Below, piece by piece: positions 1-34,760 of a stretch of DNA of 64,000 bases. The stretch comes from Apus apus (taxonomy: Eukaryota; Chordata; Aves; Apodiformes; Apodidae): assembly GCF_020740795.1 (NCBI RefSeq), contig NC_067285.1, positions 20,418,241 through 20,482,240 of the forward strand, written 5' to 3'. Position 1 is the first letter of the stretch. Every line of letters begins with the position of its first letter. The notes beneath the pieces are model-generated. The model did no database searches. It was not told the DNA's origin and saw only the letters and a program-made list of their open reading frames with translations. A program made the position numbers and the translations under genes.

Positions 1-988
1 TCCCCTTTCCGAGGCCAGCGCAGGTCTATCAGCTGGCCTGAGCTCCCAGTTGGCACTGGACAAACTGGTGAGATGATGCCCTGAGGGATGTGCCCAGTTT
101 CGGGCCCCGTGGGCTGGAATTCGGGGTGTGATGCAGAAGGATGTGGGGAGAGGGCTGAGCAGAGGAAGGAGGGCAGTGAGGAAAGGATGGAGATAGGGGA
201 AAGGATGGATGGGATGGGAGCACAGGAGGGTGACAAGGTTGGGGTGCAGGATGAAGAGGTCTCCCCACAAGCACTGGCACGGCAAGAAATGGGGCAGAAG
301 CCTTGGGGAGGATTTTCCTGCAAGCATTCCCACGTCAAACCATGAAGGACAGCAAGAGCTGGGGCACAGGGTGGTGTGGCAATGCTGGAGGCTGGGGCAG
401 GTGCTCCACAGCATGGAGGATAAGGGCAGCAGGCAGGGTTCCAGGGCTGGCAGGGCTGCCCACAGAGGCACAGACAGTGGCACATCCCTGTGGGATGCAG
501 CCCCTCATGTCAGGCATTAATTCCAGCCCCTGAGTCTGACCCAGAGTCCCTAGGCTGGGCTTTGCCCAAGAGTCTGAGACCAGGTTTTCCTGTGCTGACC
601 CCATGGCATCTGTGTCTCTGAAGGAGAAGACAACCCTCCACCCAGCAGGTGAGTAACTGGATTTTAAGGCTCTCACTTGGCTCCAGAAATTGTTTGGTGG
701 GATTGCAGAGTCACCCCCTATCCTCTGCAGGAGTGGCTGTGCCCCCCATGAGAGGGGCTGGTGGGATGCAGCAATGAAGAAAAGGCAGGCATCTCCAGAG
801 AGGGCTAGTGCTGCAGGGGAGGCTCTGAAAGTCTGCAGAAAAACAGGGCTGAGGAGGGTTACAGCTGCCCAAGGTCTGGTCTTACCTGTATCTGGCAGTA
901 GTAATGCTGGCGGGTGCAGCTGTCACTGGGTGATATGAGGACCATGTTGGACTCCAGAGCTGCCAGAAAGCAGGACCAGCCCTGCCTG

Positions 989-1050
989 TGGTTGGAGGCC
1001 AGCCTGGCTGACCTTCAAGTGTCCTCCCAGCCCTAACTTCAATTCTGCGA
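989..1050 (+). mobile_element. Fragment resembling the 3' end of a CR1 LINE
   Basis: GGTTGGAGG...GCTGACCTTCAAG...CCTCCCAGCCCTAACTTCAATTCTGCGAG follows the order of the CR1 3' consensus as I recall it (GGTTGGACTAGATGACCTT..., CCAACCC, ATTCTATGA). It is short and diverged. CR1 is the main LINE of birds and reptiles. Confidence 0.5.
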
Positions 1051-1865
1051 GGAATGAACCAGCCTACATCTTGGCTGTCATAAATCAAAGTCGTTCCACT
1101 GAGACCGATGGAGGGAGCTGCATTTATTTAGCTCAGCCAAAGATCCGGTCTGGTACATTCTTAGTAGCAATATTAGGCAGGCTGGGCTCACTTGGCAGAG
1201 GCATCAGGCATCTAGCCATGCATGCAGGGCATCAGGAATCGAGGGCAGTGTTGCTCTGGCCTGTGCACGTGTCCCTCACAGACTTGGACCAGGCTCCTTG
1301 CTGAGTACCTTCATGGTGCAGGATGTAAACTAGTCCCCTGTGAGGATCTAGTGGCAGTTGGATTGTGGTTGGAGGTTTTGAGTTTCCTACAGCATGTGCT
1401 TCACCTGGAAGTGTGTAAGGCAGGACCTAGCTAACGCAGGAGCTCAGCTAAGCATCCCAGCTGAAACCAGTGGCCATCCAGCCCAGACTGTCCCCAGTGA
1501 TATCTCTCCTTCACTGCTCCTGGGGAGCAGGACATTGGTGTAGGAAGCATCCCACCATGCAGATACCGTGCAAGGGGTTCACACCATGCAGACAGCAGGG
1601 AGCTGGAGGTCAGCCCCCTGGGACAGACTTTGCTGAGCCATCATGTTATTGCTGCTTCACATCCAGGCAAGATTTGCTTCTGGTTACTGACAGCCATGGA
1701 GAGAACATGGTACCGAGTGAGCCCAGTTTGTGGTGACAAGGTGGAGAGAACATCAAGGCTCCTGCAGTGACATGCTGCATTGCAGCCAGGGAAGGTGCTG
1801 CAGTCTCTCCTGCTGAGCTCTGAGCAGTCGGCCAGAGGAGGAGTATTGGGGTGAGATGAGGATCT

Positions 1866-1948
1866 GGCTCCAGAAAAGGAGCATTTGGCCCTGAGAAGGA
1901 ACATTTGGGTCCTGGAGAAGCATCTGTCCCTGGAGAAGGAGTGTCTGT
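1866..1948 (+). repeat. Degenerate short tandem repeat
   Basis: About four imperfect copies of a roughly 20-base unit of the form CTGGAGAAGGAGCATTTGGCC run in tandem. They lie inside the PSD intron and have no evident function. Confidence 0.6.
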
Positions 1949-3582
1949 AGTGTGGTGGCCCTGAACATGTTCTGCAGCATCTCCCCAGGGCTGGGAGCAC
2001 AACACAGTCCTTGTACTAAACTAGGGTGGTCAGTGGTCAGTGGAGAACCTCTGTTCCAGGGCGAGCCCTGAACTGGATCACATGCCATCTTTGCAGAGAC
2101 CCCCAGAAGTGCCTTTCTGCTGCTGGGGACCTAGGCTCTCTAGAAAACACCTCTAAGGTGACAGGGCGACCTGTGCTCCCAGTGACATGGGGGCAACTGT
2201 AGCTATTCTAGGTGGGCAGCAGGGAGAGGGATGAGCTAGTGCTGGGTCCAGTCAGGGATGACTCATTTCAGGCACACTGAGGATATTCGCACAAAACCAA
2301 ATTTGATTTTTCTTCCTTAATTGTGGGCCAGTTCTCGGGTTGAAAATGTACCTGGTGTAAAAACTACTATCTCAGTGTTTCTTCAAGCTAAACTGAAATG
2401 TCACTTCAGAAAGCACACTAAGCAAAAAAAACAACTCTGAGACATTAGCTCATTGGCAAGAAAATTAGCATCACCTCAGTTACCTCTGCCACGGATACAT
2501 CTCTTTGCTCTGTTCTCTATTTGCTTGAGGATTGGGCTCTTGGTTTTCTCTCTTTAAGCTGCATGGTCTCCGAGCTGGGATGGGGCTTTGAGTGGTGACA
2601 GACAGGTGCCATGAATGGGGCACATCCAGCCTATCAAGGCTGATGGTCCATATTCAACAGAATGAGAGTGACTTGATTGTTGGAACACCCCCGAGCCTGT
2701 CAGTGCTGTGCAGGGCTCCCAAGGAACGGCAGCGCTGAGGAGCAGGGAGGCTTGTCCTTCATGGAAGAAGCAGAGCCTCAAGGAGATTGGCCTGGGTAAT
2801 TGGCTCAGGAGAGCAGGCCTCTTAAAAGTCAATTAGAGACTTTTAAAAATAAATTCAGACTGGAACATTGTGAGGGCTGCCAGAAAATTTGGGCGGGGAC
2901 AGAGTTGCTTAACGTTCTTTGTTGATTAGATTCAACCAACTTTTAGTTTGGGATAACTTCTGCACGGCTGAGTCAGACTGCTTCGGGGACTAAGCCAAGA
3001 GCGTCTCCTAACGTGGCCATGTAAGGCATGGTGGGCTGAGAGCTAATGGGCAGCCTGAAGAAGACAGTACACCCTGCTGTGAGCTGGGAGGCAGGGGGGA
3101 GGTGTTCCTTCATTGCCCTCTCTGCCTCAGTTTTCCTTTCTGTAAAGTGCTTTGAAGAGGTGAATGAAGGAATTATAGTAACCTTGTCTTGGGTAGAAAC
3201 GGCGCTCAAAAGCAGCATGAGGAGTTTGTCCAGGTTAAAAAATGAATGTGGATCTGCAGGACAGCATGTGACACACACATGTTTCTGCTCCAAGGTTCTG
3301 CTAAGGTTGAGCTTGGCAGAGCCTGAGCCCACACATGCAGCTTCACAGGCTGAGGGTGTGGGACTTTGGAGCAGTTGTCCTGTCTCTCCACATCTAGTTT
3401 GGATGTGAGTTTGAGTGCCTTGATCCTGTCGTCAGTCACTGGAGCTATCCTGTCACCCCACTTCTCTTCCAGCATTGAGCAGCTGATCCCCAGAGCAGGG
3501 TTAGGACCCTGCATTTCCTGAGAAGCTGGATGATGAAAGAATCTGTAGGCAGGCTAACATGGAGTGTCCCTTCCCATTGCAG

Positions 3583-20809
<17,227 letters not shown>

Positions 20810-22410
20810 GCAAGGGGCATCAGCCACCTGCACTGCAGCTCCTTTCCTGCCCCCCCAGTGCCCGGATGGAGGCCACATGCCTGCTGAGACCCTGCATGAG
20901 TCCGTTTGTGGCACGAGCTGGGGGGTGACAGCCCTTCCCCAGCTGCCAGCACCAGCCAGGCAGGGCCATGGCCCCTCCATCGGAGACAGGGGGAGGGCAG
21001 CACGGTCCCTGGTCCTTGCTCACAGGAGCTGCCTGCACTGTTGGCCCCAGCAGACTTGTTCCAGCCCCTCTTTGTCCTGTGCTTGGCTGCAGGATGCTGT
21101 GCTCCTGCCCTGGGGAGCGGGAACAACTTCAACCCACCCACGGGGCTCCATTCTTCAGTGGTTAAAAAAAAAAAAAAAAAAAGACAAAACTGAAGCAAAA
21201 CAAAGCCAGCGGCTGCTTCTCCTCCAGCTCTGCTGTGCCATGGGGAGGCACGTGAGAGAGGGAAGGGGCCAGTTCTGGCCTGTCCCCTCTCCTGGGACTA
21301 CTGGCCGGGGGAGTCAGGGCCATGGCACCTGGTCCTGTCCCTGCCACCCTAGCCATCTCTGCACCCTCCCCGCTTTCTTACAACTTTTGAACAGTTTTTG
21401 TGATACAGTTTTGCACTTTTTAGTACCAGATCGAGCTGACCACCAGGAAGGGTGTTTTGTTTCTTTTTTTTTTTTTTGGGGGTGGGGGGGCTAATTTTGA
21501 GGGGTTTTTTGGGAACTGTTTAAAAAACAAAACCACAAACCCAGCCATGTCCTGTAGGCGCTGCACTCGGGGGGGGGTGGAAGTTCTTAAGTGGACTCAG
21601 GGGGAAACCCAGCTCCCTGCCTTCCCCCCACACCCTGCAGCAAGCTGAACATGGGCTCCTGTGTGTGCTCCTGCCTGCACCTCAGCTCTACTCTGGTAGC
21701 AGCAACCTTCTGGTGAGAAAGCCCTGCAGCCACTGGCACCAGGGAGGCACCCTTGGGATGGTTGCATGGGGGGGGTGGGCTGATGTGTTGGTGCTTCATG
21801 ACACCCACCCCCCACTGGCAGTCTGGACTAGCCCCATTTGCACCTCCTGGGTGTGAGGGTTGTACCCAGGGCACACTGGGCCAGTGGGGAGGTGACCCCT
21901 GAAGCCAGAGCTAACCTGGGGTTCTTCACTGCCCTATGGGGCTGGCACAGGCCAGAGGCAGCTTTCTTTCCCATGCTGCTTCTCCAGTGTATGGCTGGGG
22001 TCTGGGAGGCTGCCAGCAAAGCCCAGTCCACAGCCCTGCAAGGTCCTCATGATTCAGCAGCAGTGGTGCAGTCCCTTCCTCTGCCATGGGCACCCTTCTT
22101 GCCAATGTGAGGGGCAGCCCCCACCACTCCAGGGTGAGCTGGAGGATGCTCTTCTGGAGCTAGGTGCCAGTGGTGAAGCATGGCTGCAGGAGTGCCCAGG
22201 GTGTGCAGGGAGGGATCTGGGGACAGCAGAAGGGCTGCAGGTGGGGGGTGTTGTACATGCTGTTCTCAGCTGCCTGGGACTCATCTAGTTTCAGCACTGA
22301 CTTTGCGAATGTGTCAAACTTTTTATTCTGCTCTTTTGAGACTACTGCAAAAAAAACAAAAAAAAAAACAGGAAAAAAAAGAGAAAAATAAAAGAAAAAA
22401 AAAAAACAAA
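20810..22410 (+). other. PSD: PSD 3' untranslated region
   Basis: No open frame of significance follows the TAA. The stretch has long homopolymers: an A run at about 21164-21182, a T run at about 21464-21477, and an A-rich tract from about 22350. An AATAAA occurs at 22387-22392 inside the A-rich tract, which makes the exact 3' end uncertain. The length is inferred from this signal and from the facing NFKB2 3' end. Confidence 0.6.
22387..22392 (+). terminator. Candidate PSD poly(A) signal
   Basis: AATAAA on the plus strand, about 1.6 kb after the PSD stop codon. It sits in an A-rich tract, so a chance match is possible. Confidence 0.45.
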
Positions 22411-22693
22411 AAACACAACAACCCACCTTTGCCCCAGGCGGCTTGTGGGGGGAGAAAAACATTTGTACAGCTTCGTCTCGGTTACTGAAGTAAAACTCGC
22501 TCTTCATTTCCACGTGCACTGTGTTTTCTCCCCCACAGTTGGGGTCAGCCTCAGCATAGAGGGATGCTGAGGGGCTGGAACTGCCTCCTTGCTGCTGGAC
22601 TCCCAGCCCCAGGCAGGGCTCCAGGAGGTTAGTGCCTGCTGGCTCAGGGCTGGGGTTGGAGACAGGAGGGCAAAGGCTAAGGGAAACTCTCCC

Positions 22694-22699
22694 TTTATT
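22694..22699 (-). terminator. NFKB2 poly(A) signal
   Basis: TTTATT on the plus strand, which is AATAAA on the minus strand, 160 bp after the NFKB2 stop codon. It predicts a short 3' UTR ending near 22675. Confidence 0.7.
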
Positions 22700-22859
22700 C
22701 AGAAGGGGAACCATTAAATAAGAGCAGAGAGCCGGCTGCATTCTGTCCCCCCAAGTCCAGGCAGCCAGGCCCTAAGTCTGGAAGGCACTTGTGTGGGCAG
22801 GGCAGGGTGGGGGGCAATGTGCTCCACACCCCAGGGTAGGTGCAAGGGCTACCAGCCCC

Positions 22860-29770
<6,911 letters not shown>

Positions 29771-29791
<21 letters not shown>

Positions 29792-30270
29792 GTCTGTGCG
29801 GGGCCGGCCGCCGGCCTGCGGGGAGAGCGCGGGGATGAGCGGGGACCGGCGGCGGCAGGAAGGCACCGCAGCTCCGGAAAGTCCCTAGAAACCCCGCCGA
29901 GCCGGGAAATGACGGGACCGCGCGTCACCGCCCCGCCCCGCCCGGGGCACGGCTCGGCCCGGCTCGGAGCTCGGCCCGGCCCGGCCCGGGGCACGGCAGG
30001 GCACGGCTCGGCTCGGCGCTGGGCACGGCTCGGCTCGGCGCTCGGCACGGCCCGGCCCGGGGCACGGCTGCCTGTGCGCCCGCCGGCGGGTCCCCCGGCG
30101 CGGCCGGGGGCGGTGGGATGGGCCATCTCCTCACCGCCTGGGAGTTTTGGGCTTCGAGCGGCGGGCGGGCTGGAAATCCCGGCGGCTGCCTGCCCGCCTC
30201 CCCCGGCTGCTCTCGCTTGGCCCCTGCTTGGCACCCCGGCAGCGCCTGAAGGTCCCGAGTTTCCCTCCAG
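29771..30270 (-). promoter_or_regulatory. Proximal NFKB2 promoter / 5' UTR region with kappa-B sites
   Basis: A CpG-rich block lies directly upstream of the start codon. A perfect kappa-B site, GGGACTTTCC, reads on the minus strand at 29885-29876. Near-consensus sites are GGGATTTCCA (30180-30171) and GGGAAACTCG (30265-30256), both on the minus strand with nine of ten positions fitting GGGRNWYYCC. A pyrimidine-rich CTCTCCCCGCAG acceptor just upstream of the ATG (exon edge at 29815) implies that a spliced upstream leader can also join here. Regulation by NF-kappaB itself is inferred from these sites. Confidence 0.7.
29940..30070. repeat. GGCNC pentamer-rich array upstream of NFKB2
   Basis: The stretch is built almost entirely from five-base steps such as GGCTC, GGCAC and GGCCC (for example CACGGCTCGGCTCGGCGCTC). 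It forms an impure low-complexity array in the proximal promoter. Similar pentamers occur in the internal PSD promoter. Confidence 0.75.
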
Positions 30271-33200
30271 GAGCACAGAGGGGTTTGCCCCCGCGTGCCC
30301 CGCTGTCCCCAGCCACCTGCCCTGCTTCTGGCACTGGTCCCCGTTGACCCGCCATCATGTCCTTTCCGGACAAGGCTTGCAGAGCAGCAGAGCTGAAACC
30401 ACCCGGATCGTGCCAAAAACCCCCAGCGACAGCCTCTGGGGCCCTCCCACGTCCCCACCCTGCATCATCTCACCTTAATGATGCAACTCCACAGCGGGAT
30501 GTCTCCTCCAAGCCCCCGTGGACCCAAACAGAAGCAGCTGACCCAAAGCCCAGTGTCTCCCCATTGGTCAGGGGAAGCTCTGCAGCACACCGCAGACCAA
30601 GGCAGGCACGTGGCACCCCTGCACTACTCCCCCACTGCCCCAATTTCCACTTATGTGGCAACCCCTGCATACTTCCTGCATAGGTGGCCTGAGAGAGACA
30701 TTCGCTATCCATGTTCCATTCCCTCTTTCCCACTAGGAAGTATCTGCTTTCAAAGTGGGAGCAGCAGCTCCCCGTGGGAGCATCTCTGGAAGCCCTGGTT
30801 ACCAGTGCCGCCCTCACAAGGTACCACCAGCAGCAGGGTCCCTTCCCCACCACCCACAGTGCTCACACCCTCCTACTCACCAGGGAGGAAGAGGTTGGTC
30901 TCAGCAACCCATCCAACCCCAGCATCGCCGCAGGAACTGTCGGTTACCGCAGCCGTGGGTACCGCTTGGGGTGAAGGTTTGCCTGATCACAGGAAACCAC
31001 TGGAGAGTTCTAGCAAAGGGTCAGGATCAGAGCAGAGCCTCTGGGCACACTGTCTTGCTCCACATTTCTTCTCCTCACTATGGAAAGATAAAAAAAACCA
31101 ACAACCACCACACCACAGTATCTGAGTCCACAGAGCTCTCATACCATGAATTTCTGAATCAGTGATTGTTGCAGGTCCCTGCACAGGGGATTTTGGGTGT
31201 GTGGGAGAAGAGGGGAAGGAAGGGGATTGTTCAACCTGTGTGTGACTCATATTCTTCAGAAGATGAAAAGAGCCTTTTCAGGGAGATTTTCCAGCCACTC
31301 ATGTCCTCCAGAGGGGCTGCCCTGGGGCCCCAGGCCTGAGGTTTTCCCCAGCTGGCTTGCCCCTGAGCCCAGCTGAGCTCTGGCAGCCCCAGCCCAGCCT
31401 GCCTGTGGGATTTTAGCCTAGGATGTGAGGTCCAAGGGACCTGCAGGTGCAGCAGGGTGGCAAGGATGGTGAAAGTGGAGATCCAGCACTGTGAAGTGGG
31501 ACCTTCCTCCTGCCATTCTGCATGGGCTTCCAAAAGTCTGGAAGCATGGACACAAGCCCCCACTGGCCTTTGGGAAGCAGCACACGCCGTCTGCCGTCAG
31601 GATCTTGGCAGACATCACACCTGGGTAGCCTCAGCCTGCCACAACCAGCCAAGCACCTCATCTGCTGGCACAGGCTTCCCAGAGAGGTGAAGGAGGGGAT
31701 AAACATCCTTTCTCACTGTGCTGGGAATAACCCTCTCAAGCCCTACCCGCTAAGCCTGGCTAGGGGGGCCCAGGCCCAAAGACACAGGAGGACAGACTGT
31801 GTCCCTTATGTCCCTTGAACAGAACAGCTCCCCTTCCCCAGTGCCATCAGCCCCTTCCCTTCTACAGAGGTTTTCACAGCTCACTCAATACTGCCCAGAA
31901 CACTTCCACTTGTTGCAGCAAACAGCATGACTAAGGAACATCATGGGGTTGTGCCTGTGTCTCCCCAGCCTGCGCAGCTCTGGCTCCCTCGGGAGGTTGC
32001 TGGCCAAATGCCTGCACACTCGTGCAGTGCACGTTGGAGGAAGCCCACCCTGCTCACTGAGCAGAGCTGGGGTGACACTGCCTGCTTCTTGTTCTTTTAA
32101 GAGCAACCTCAGGCAACCTCAGACCTGCTTTTGAGGTAAATTCTGCCCTCCTGTTCAGAGCAGCTGTGCCCTTCAGGCCCCCAGGACCTCGGGTTTCCCC
32201 TAGGAATACAGCACACTTGGCTTTTATCCCCCGCACATCCCATCCTCCCCTTCTGCCACTAGTAGCATCCTCTGCTCTGTGGTACACAGTGCATCTGGCC
32301 TGGACTTGGGGCTTGTGTGGCCCCACTATGTTGAGCTAATTCTTCCCTATCTTCAGAACTTCTAGGGCTCAAAAAGATTCTCCAGGCATTGACTGGAATG
32401 TAGCAACCAGACTGCAATGCACTGCCCAGAGCAGCACCAGCTCCCTGCTCTGGAGTGCAGCACTGCCACAGCACCCCTGCTGGGTGGGCCAGCTTCCCTC
32501 TGCAAGCCAGACTGCTTTAATTAAGGGCCAGGCGCTGGCAAGCAGTGCCAGTTAAAGCCATTCTTCCCTGCCTGCAGCTCCTTGAACGTGACCTAGTAAT
32601 GCAGGTGCTATTTTCTTTCCACCCATGACAGCCAGCTGACTTGCAGAGCTAATGCCCTGGGGGTGAGAGGGAAACTTAAGTCTGTCTGTCTGTGGTGGGA
32701 GTGTTTAACAGCCATAGGAAAGGGTGCTCCAGAAATGCAACTGGAGGCATGAGCACAACTCTGCTCCAAACTGCCCTGGTGTACAGCTGACATGTTCCAG
32801 CCACCCAGTTGGCTGCTTATTCCCTGCGTGTTTTGATTCCCCTGGGGTCTGATAATGCCTGGAAAAGAGGGCCCTAAATACCTGACCTTGCTTTCTGCAC
32901 AAATCTTGTGCTCTGCTCCATCCCAGGAGTCCCAAGAGCTACTGACAAGGATCTGGCAAGAGGCTGCTGAGTCCCCCTTACCCAGTGTTCACATGGTCTT
33001 AATTCTAAGGCCCTGGAAACAGAGTCCTTGACCTGCAAAAGTGGCAGAGAGAAATCCCCTCTCCCTAAAAGCTGTCCAAGCCTTTCCCTTCCTGACAGCC
33101 TGCCCTCTCGCACCAAAGTAACTCGTATCTCTCCGCATAAAATGCCTTTACTCCTATTGAGGCTATCTAGCTGGTTTTGGCAAACCTCAACCATCCACTA

Positions 33201-34164
33201 ATCTTCTGGTTTTCTCCTCTAGGGCCTATTAATCAGCTGCTTTGCTGTTGTGTTATGAACCGTTGGCTCCAAATACCTATCTGTGCACCCTCAGAAAAAC
33301 CCTCTCAATGCCAACCGGGAGTTTGCTGTCTCCCACTCTCCCTGGCTTCCACTCTGCCTGCCTTATCACTACGATGTTGGCTTTCATAGCTCCTTTTGGG
33401 ATAAAGCAAGCTGAGCCTAAGGGCCAGCCCTAATCACTGCCGAGGCAGGGATCAGCACATGGAGGGAGAGCTGCAGGATGGGGCAGTATTCACCAGCAAC
33501 ACGGAAACAGGAAAATAAGCAGCTTCCCTGCTGGCAGTGAAATGGGTGTCAGCACCAGTGCTAGGGCATGCTTTCTTCTCCCCATGCCAAGACAGAAAAT
33601 CTCTCTCCAGCCTGCATGTCCCAAACATTTTCCTCAGCCAGCTGAGAGGCAGCCAGGGACCGCTGGCCACGGTGAGCAGGAGGCCAGGAGCTGCCGAGGC
33701 CTGGCCACTGCAGACCCTTCAGAGGGATGGCCAGCTCTGGCACTGAAATCTCTCGACCAGCTAGCTCAGCTCCCTTTTAACTGGGAATCCGGATTCACCT
33801 GCACCCATCACCCCGGTGTGCACAGGGTGAGCCGAGGAGCTGAGCCCAGGCAGAGCGCAGGAGGCTGCTCTGCACGATGGACTGCCAGGCTCTGCACCGG
33901 GGCTCAGCAACCCAGGGCTCAGCAACCCAGGGCCCATCCCCTGGGGCTGGGCACACACAGGTGCTTTCGGCTGAGACGCTCTCCCCACTGATGCAGGCAG
34001 CCCAGCCCGCTGCCCAGCAGGCTCGGACGTGCTCACTCCGCGCTCGGGGGACCGGCACCCCCGGGCAGCGCCCCACCCCCGGGATGCCCCCCTGCCCCGC
34101 CGCCTGCCCCGGCCGGCCCGGACCCGCAGAGCCAGAGACCATCCCAGACCGCACCGTCCCGGCC
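30271..34164. other. Region between the two presumed NFKB2 first-exon regions
   Basis: If the distal NFKB2 exon is real, this is its first intron; otherwise it is intergenic. No conserved coding frame was found. A 15-bp perfect duplication (GGCTCAGCAACCCAG) lies at 33901-33930. A kappa-B-like GGGAATCCGG at 33783-33792 fits only eight of ten positions. Confidence 0.5.
33901..33930 (+). repeat. 15-bp perfect tandem duplication
   Basis: GGCTCAGCAACCCAG occurs twice in direct tandem, just outside the CpG island at 34.1-34.3 kb. Confidence 0.9.
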
Positions 34165-34335
34165 ACTTACCTTCAGCTCCAGCGCAGTCGCCTCGTCCCG
34201 GCCGCGGCCCCAGGAAAGTCCCGTCCGGGCTCCGCCTCCCGGGGCTTCCCGGGCCCGGCTCCGCCCCGACGGGGACAGCGGCGGGACTGGGGGCCGGGGA
34301 CACCCTCTCCAGGCTGCTGCAACCCGGGTGAAATC
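34165..34335 (-). promoter_or_regulatory. Probable distal NFKB2 promoter and non-coding first exon
   Basis: A CpG island with a strong minus-strand donor (GCTGAAG|GTAAGTG; exon edge at 34171) and no useful open frame looks like a non-coding first exon. The nearest downstream acceptor of a known gene on this strand is that of the NFKB2 start-codon exon (29815). Two perfect kappa-B sites lie in it: GGGACTTTCC on the minus strand at 34222-34213, and GGGGCTTCCC on the plus strand at 34241-34250. From memory, human NFKB2 also has two promoters with kappa-B control. The join to NFKB2 is inference and the 5' edge is unknown. Confidence 0.6.
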
Positions 34336-34503
34336 GCTCGTCTTCCGTCAGCCTAACACTGGGACAGGGAATCGAGCCTCGGGCTCACCGCTATCCCCTG
34401 AGACCAGCAGGACCCTTCGACCCCCATCTCTTTGGACCCGGTCACCACCCCAGTCCAGCACCGTGGGAAGGACGGTTTGCCTCACCCTTGGCTGATTTGC
34501 ACA

Positions 34504-34509
34504 TTTATT
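34504..34509 (-). terminator. Candidate poly(A) signal of the TMEM150A-like gene
   Basis: TTTATT on the plus strand (AATAAA on the minus strand), in an A/T-rich pocket about 1.3 kb after the stop codon. It lies less than 200 bp from the presumed distal NFKB2 promoter. Confidence 0.5.
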
Positions 34510-34707
34510 ATTGTAAATTCACTGTTCTCTCCTTATATATTTTTTAAACATATATTAGATATAAAAGTCAGAAATGCTCCTTTTTTAACTACATATAATG
34601 GTGGATTTATAGGCTGATTTTGAAAAGGTGGGCAAATCAGGGAGCCCAACCTGATCAACATGTACAGCAGCAGCAGCAAATGCCCCTCTCCAGGGACAAG
34701 GGAAAAT

Positions 34708-34760
34708 TTATATATATACATATATATATATATGTAAACCTATATATACATATACACACA
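34708..34760. repeat. TA/CA microsatellite
   Basis: An alternating TATATACATATATATATA tract passes into ATACACACACTCAC. It is a simple-sequence repeat and likely length-polymorphic. Confidence 0.9.

Larger units (their letters stand above)
1..3582 (+). other. PSD upstream intron sequence; no supported exon
   Basis: PSD needs an upstream exon that ends two bases into a codon. I found no open frame with a suitable phase and PSD-like sequence here, so this is read as intron. It contains a CR1-like fragment (about 989-1050) and a short degenerate repeat (1866-1948). Confidence 0.6.

Noticed and set aside
1..67. Open frame ending at CTG|GTGAGA at the left edge, a possible upstream PSD exon
   Set aside because: The frames that stay open end in phases 0 or 1, but the next PSD exon (3583) needs two preceding bases. 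The frame with the right phase has a stop, and the peptide does not resemble PSD.
603..648. ATG frame MASVSLKEKTTLHPA followed by a GTGAGT-type donor
   Set aside because: It ends in a phase that does not fit exon 3583 and matches nothing I recognise in PSD. A chance donor is more likely.
22340..22416. A-rich tract that might mark a processed pseudogene or retroelement tail
   Set aside because: No upstream element body or target-site duplication is visible. It is better explained as the end of the PSD 3' UTR.
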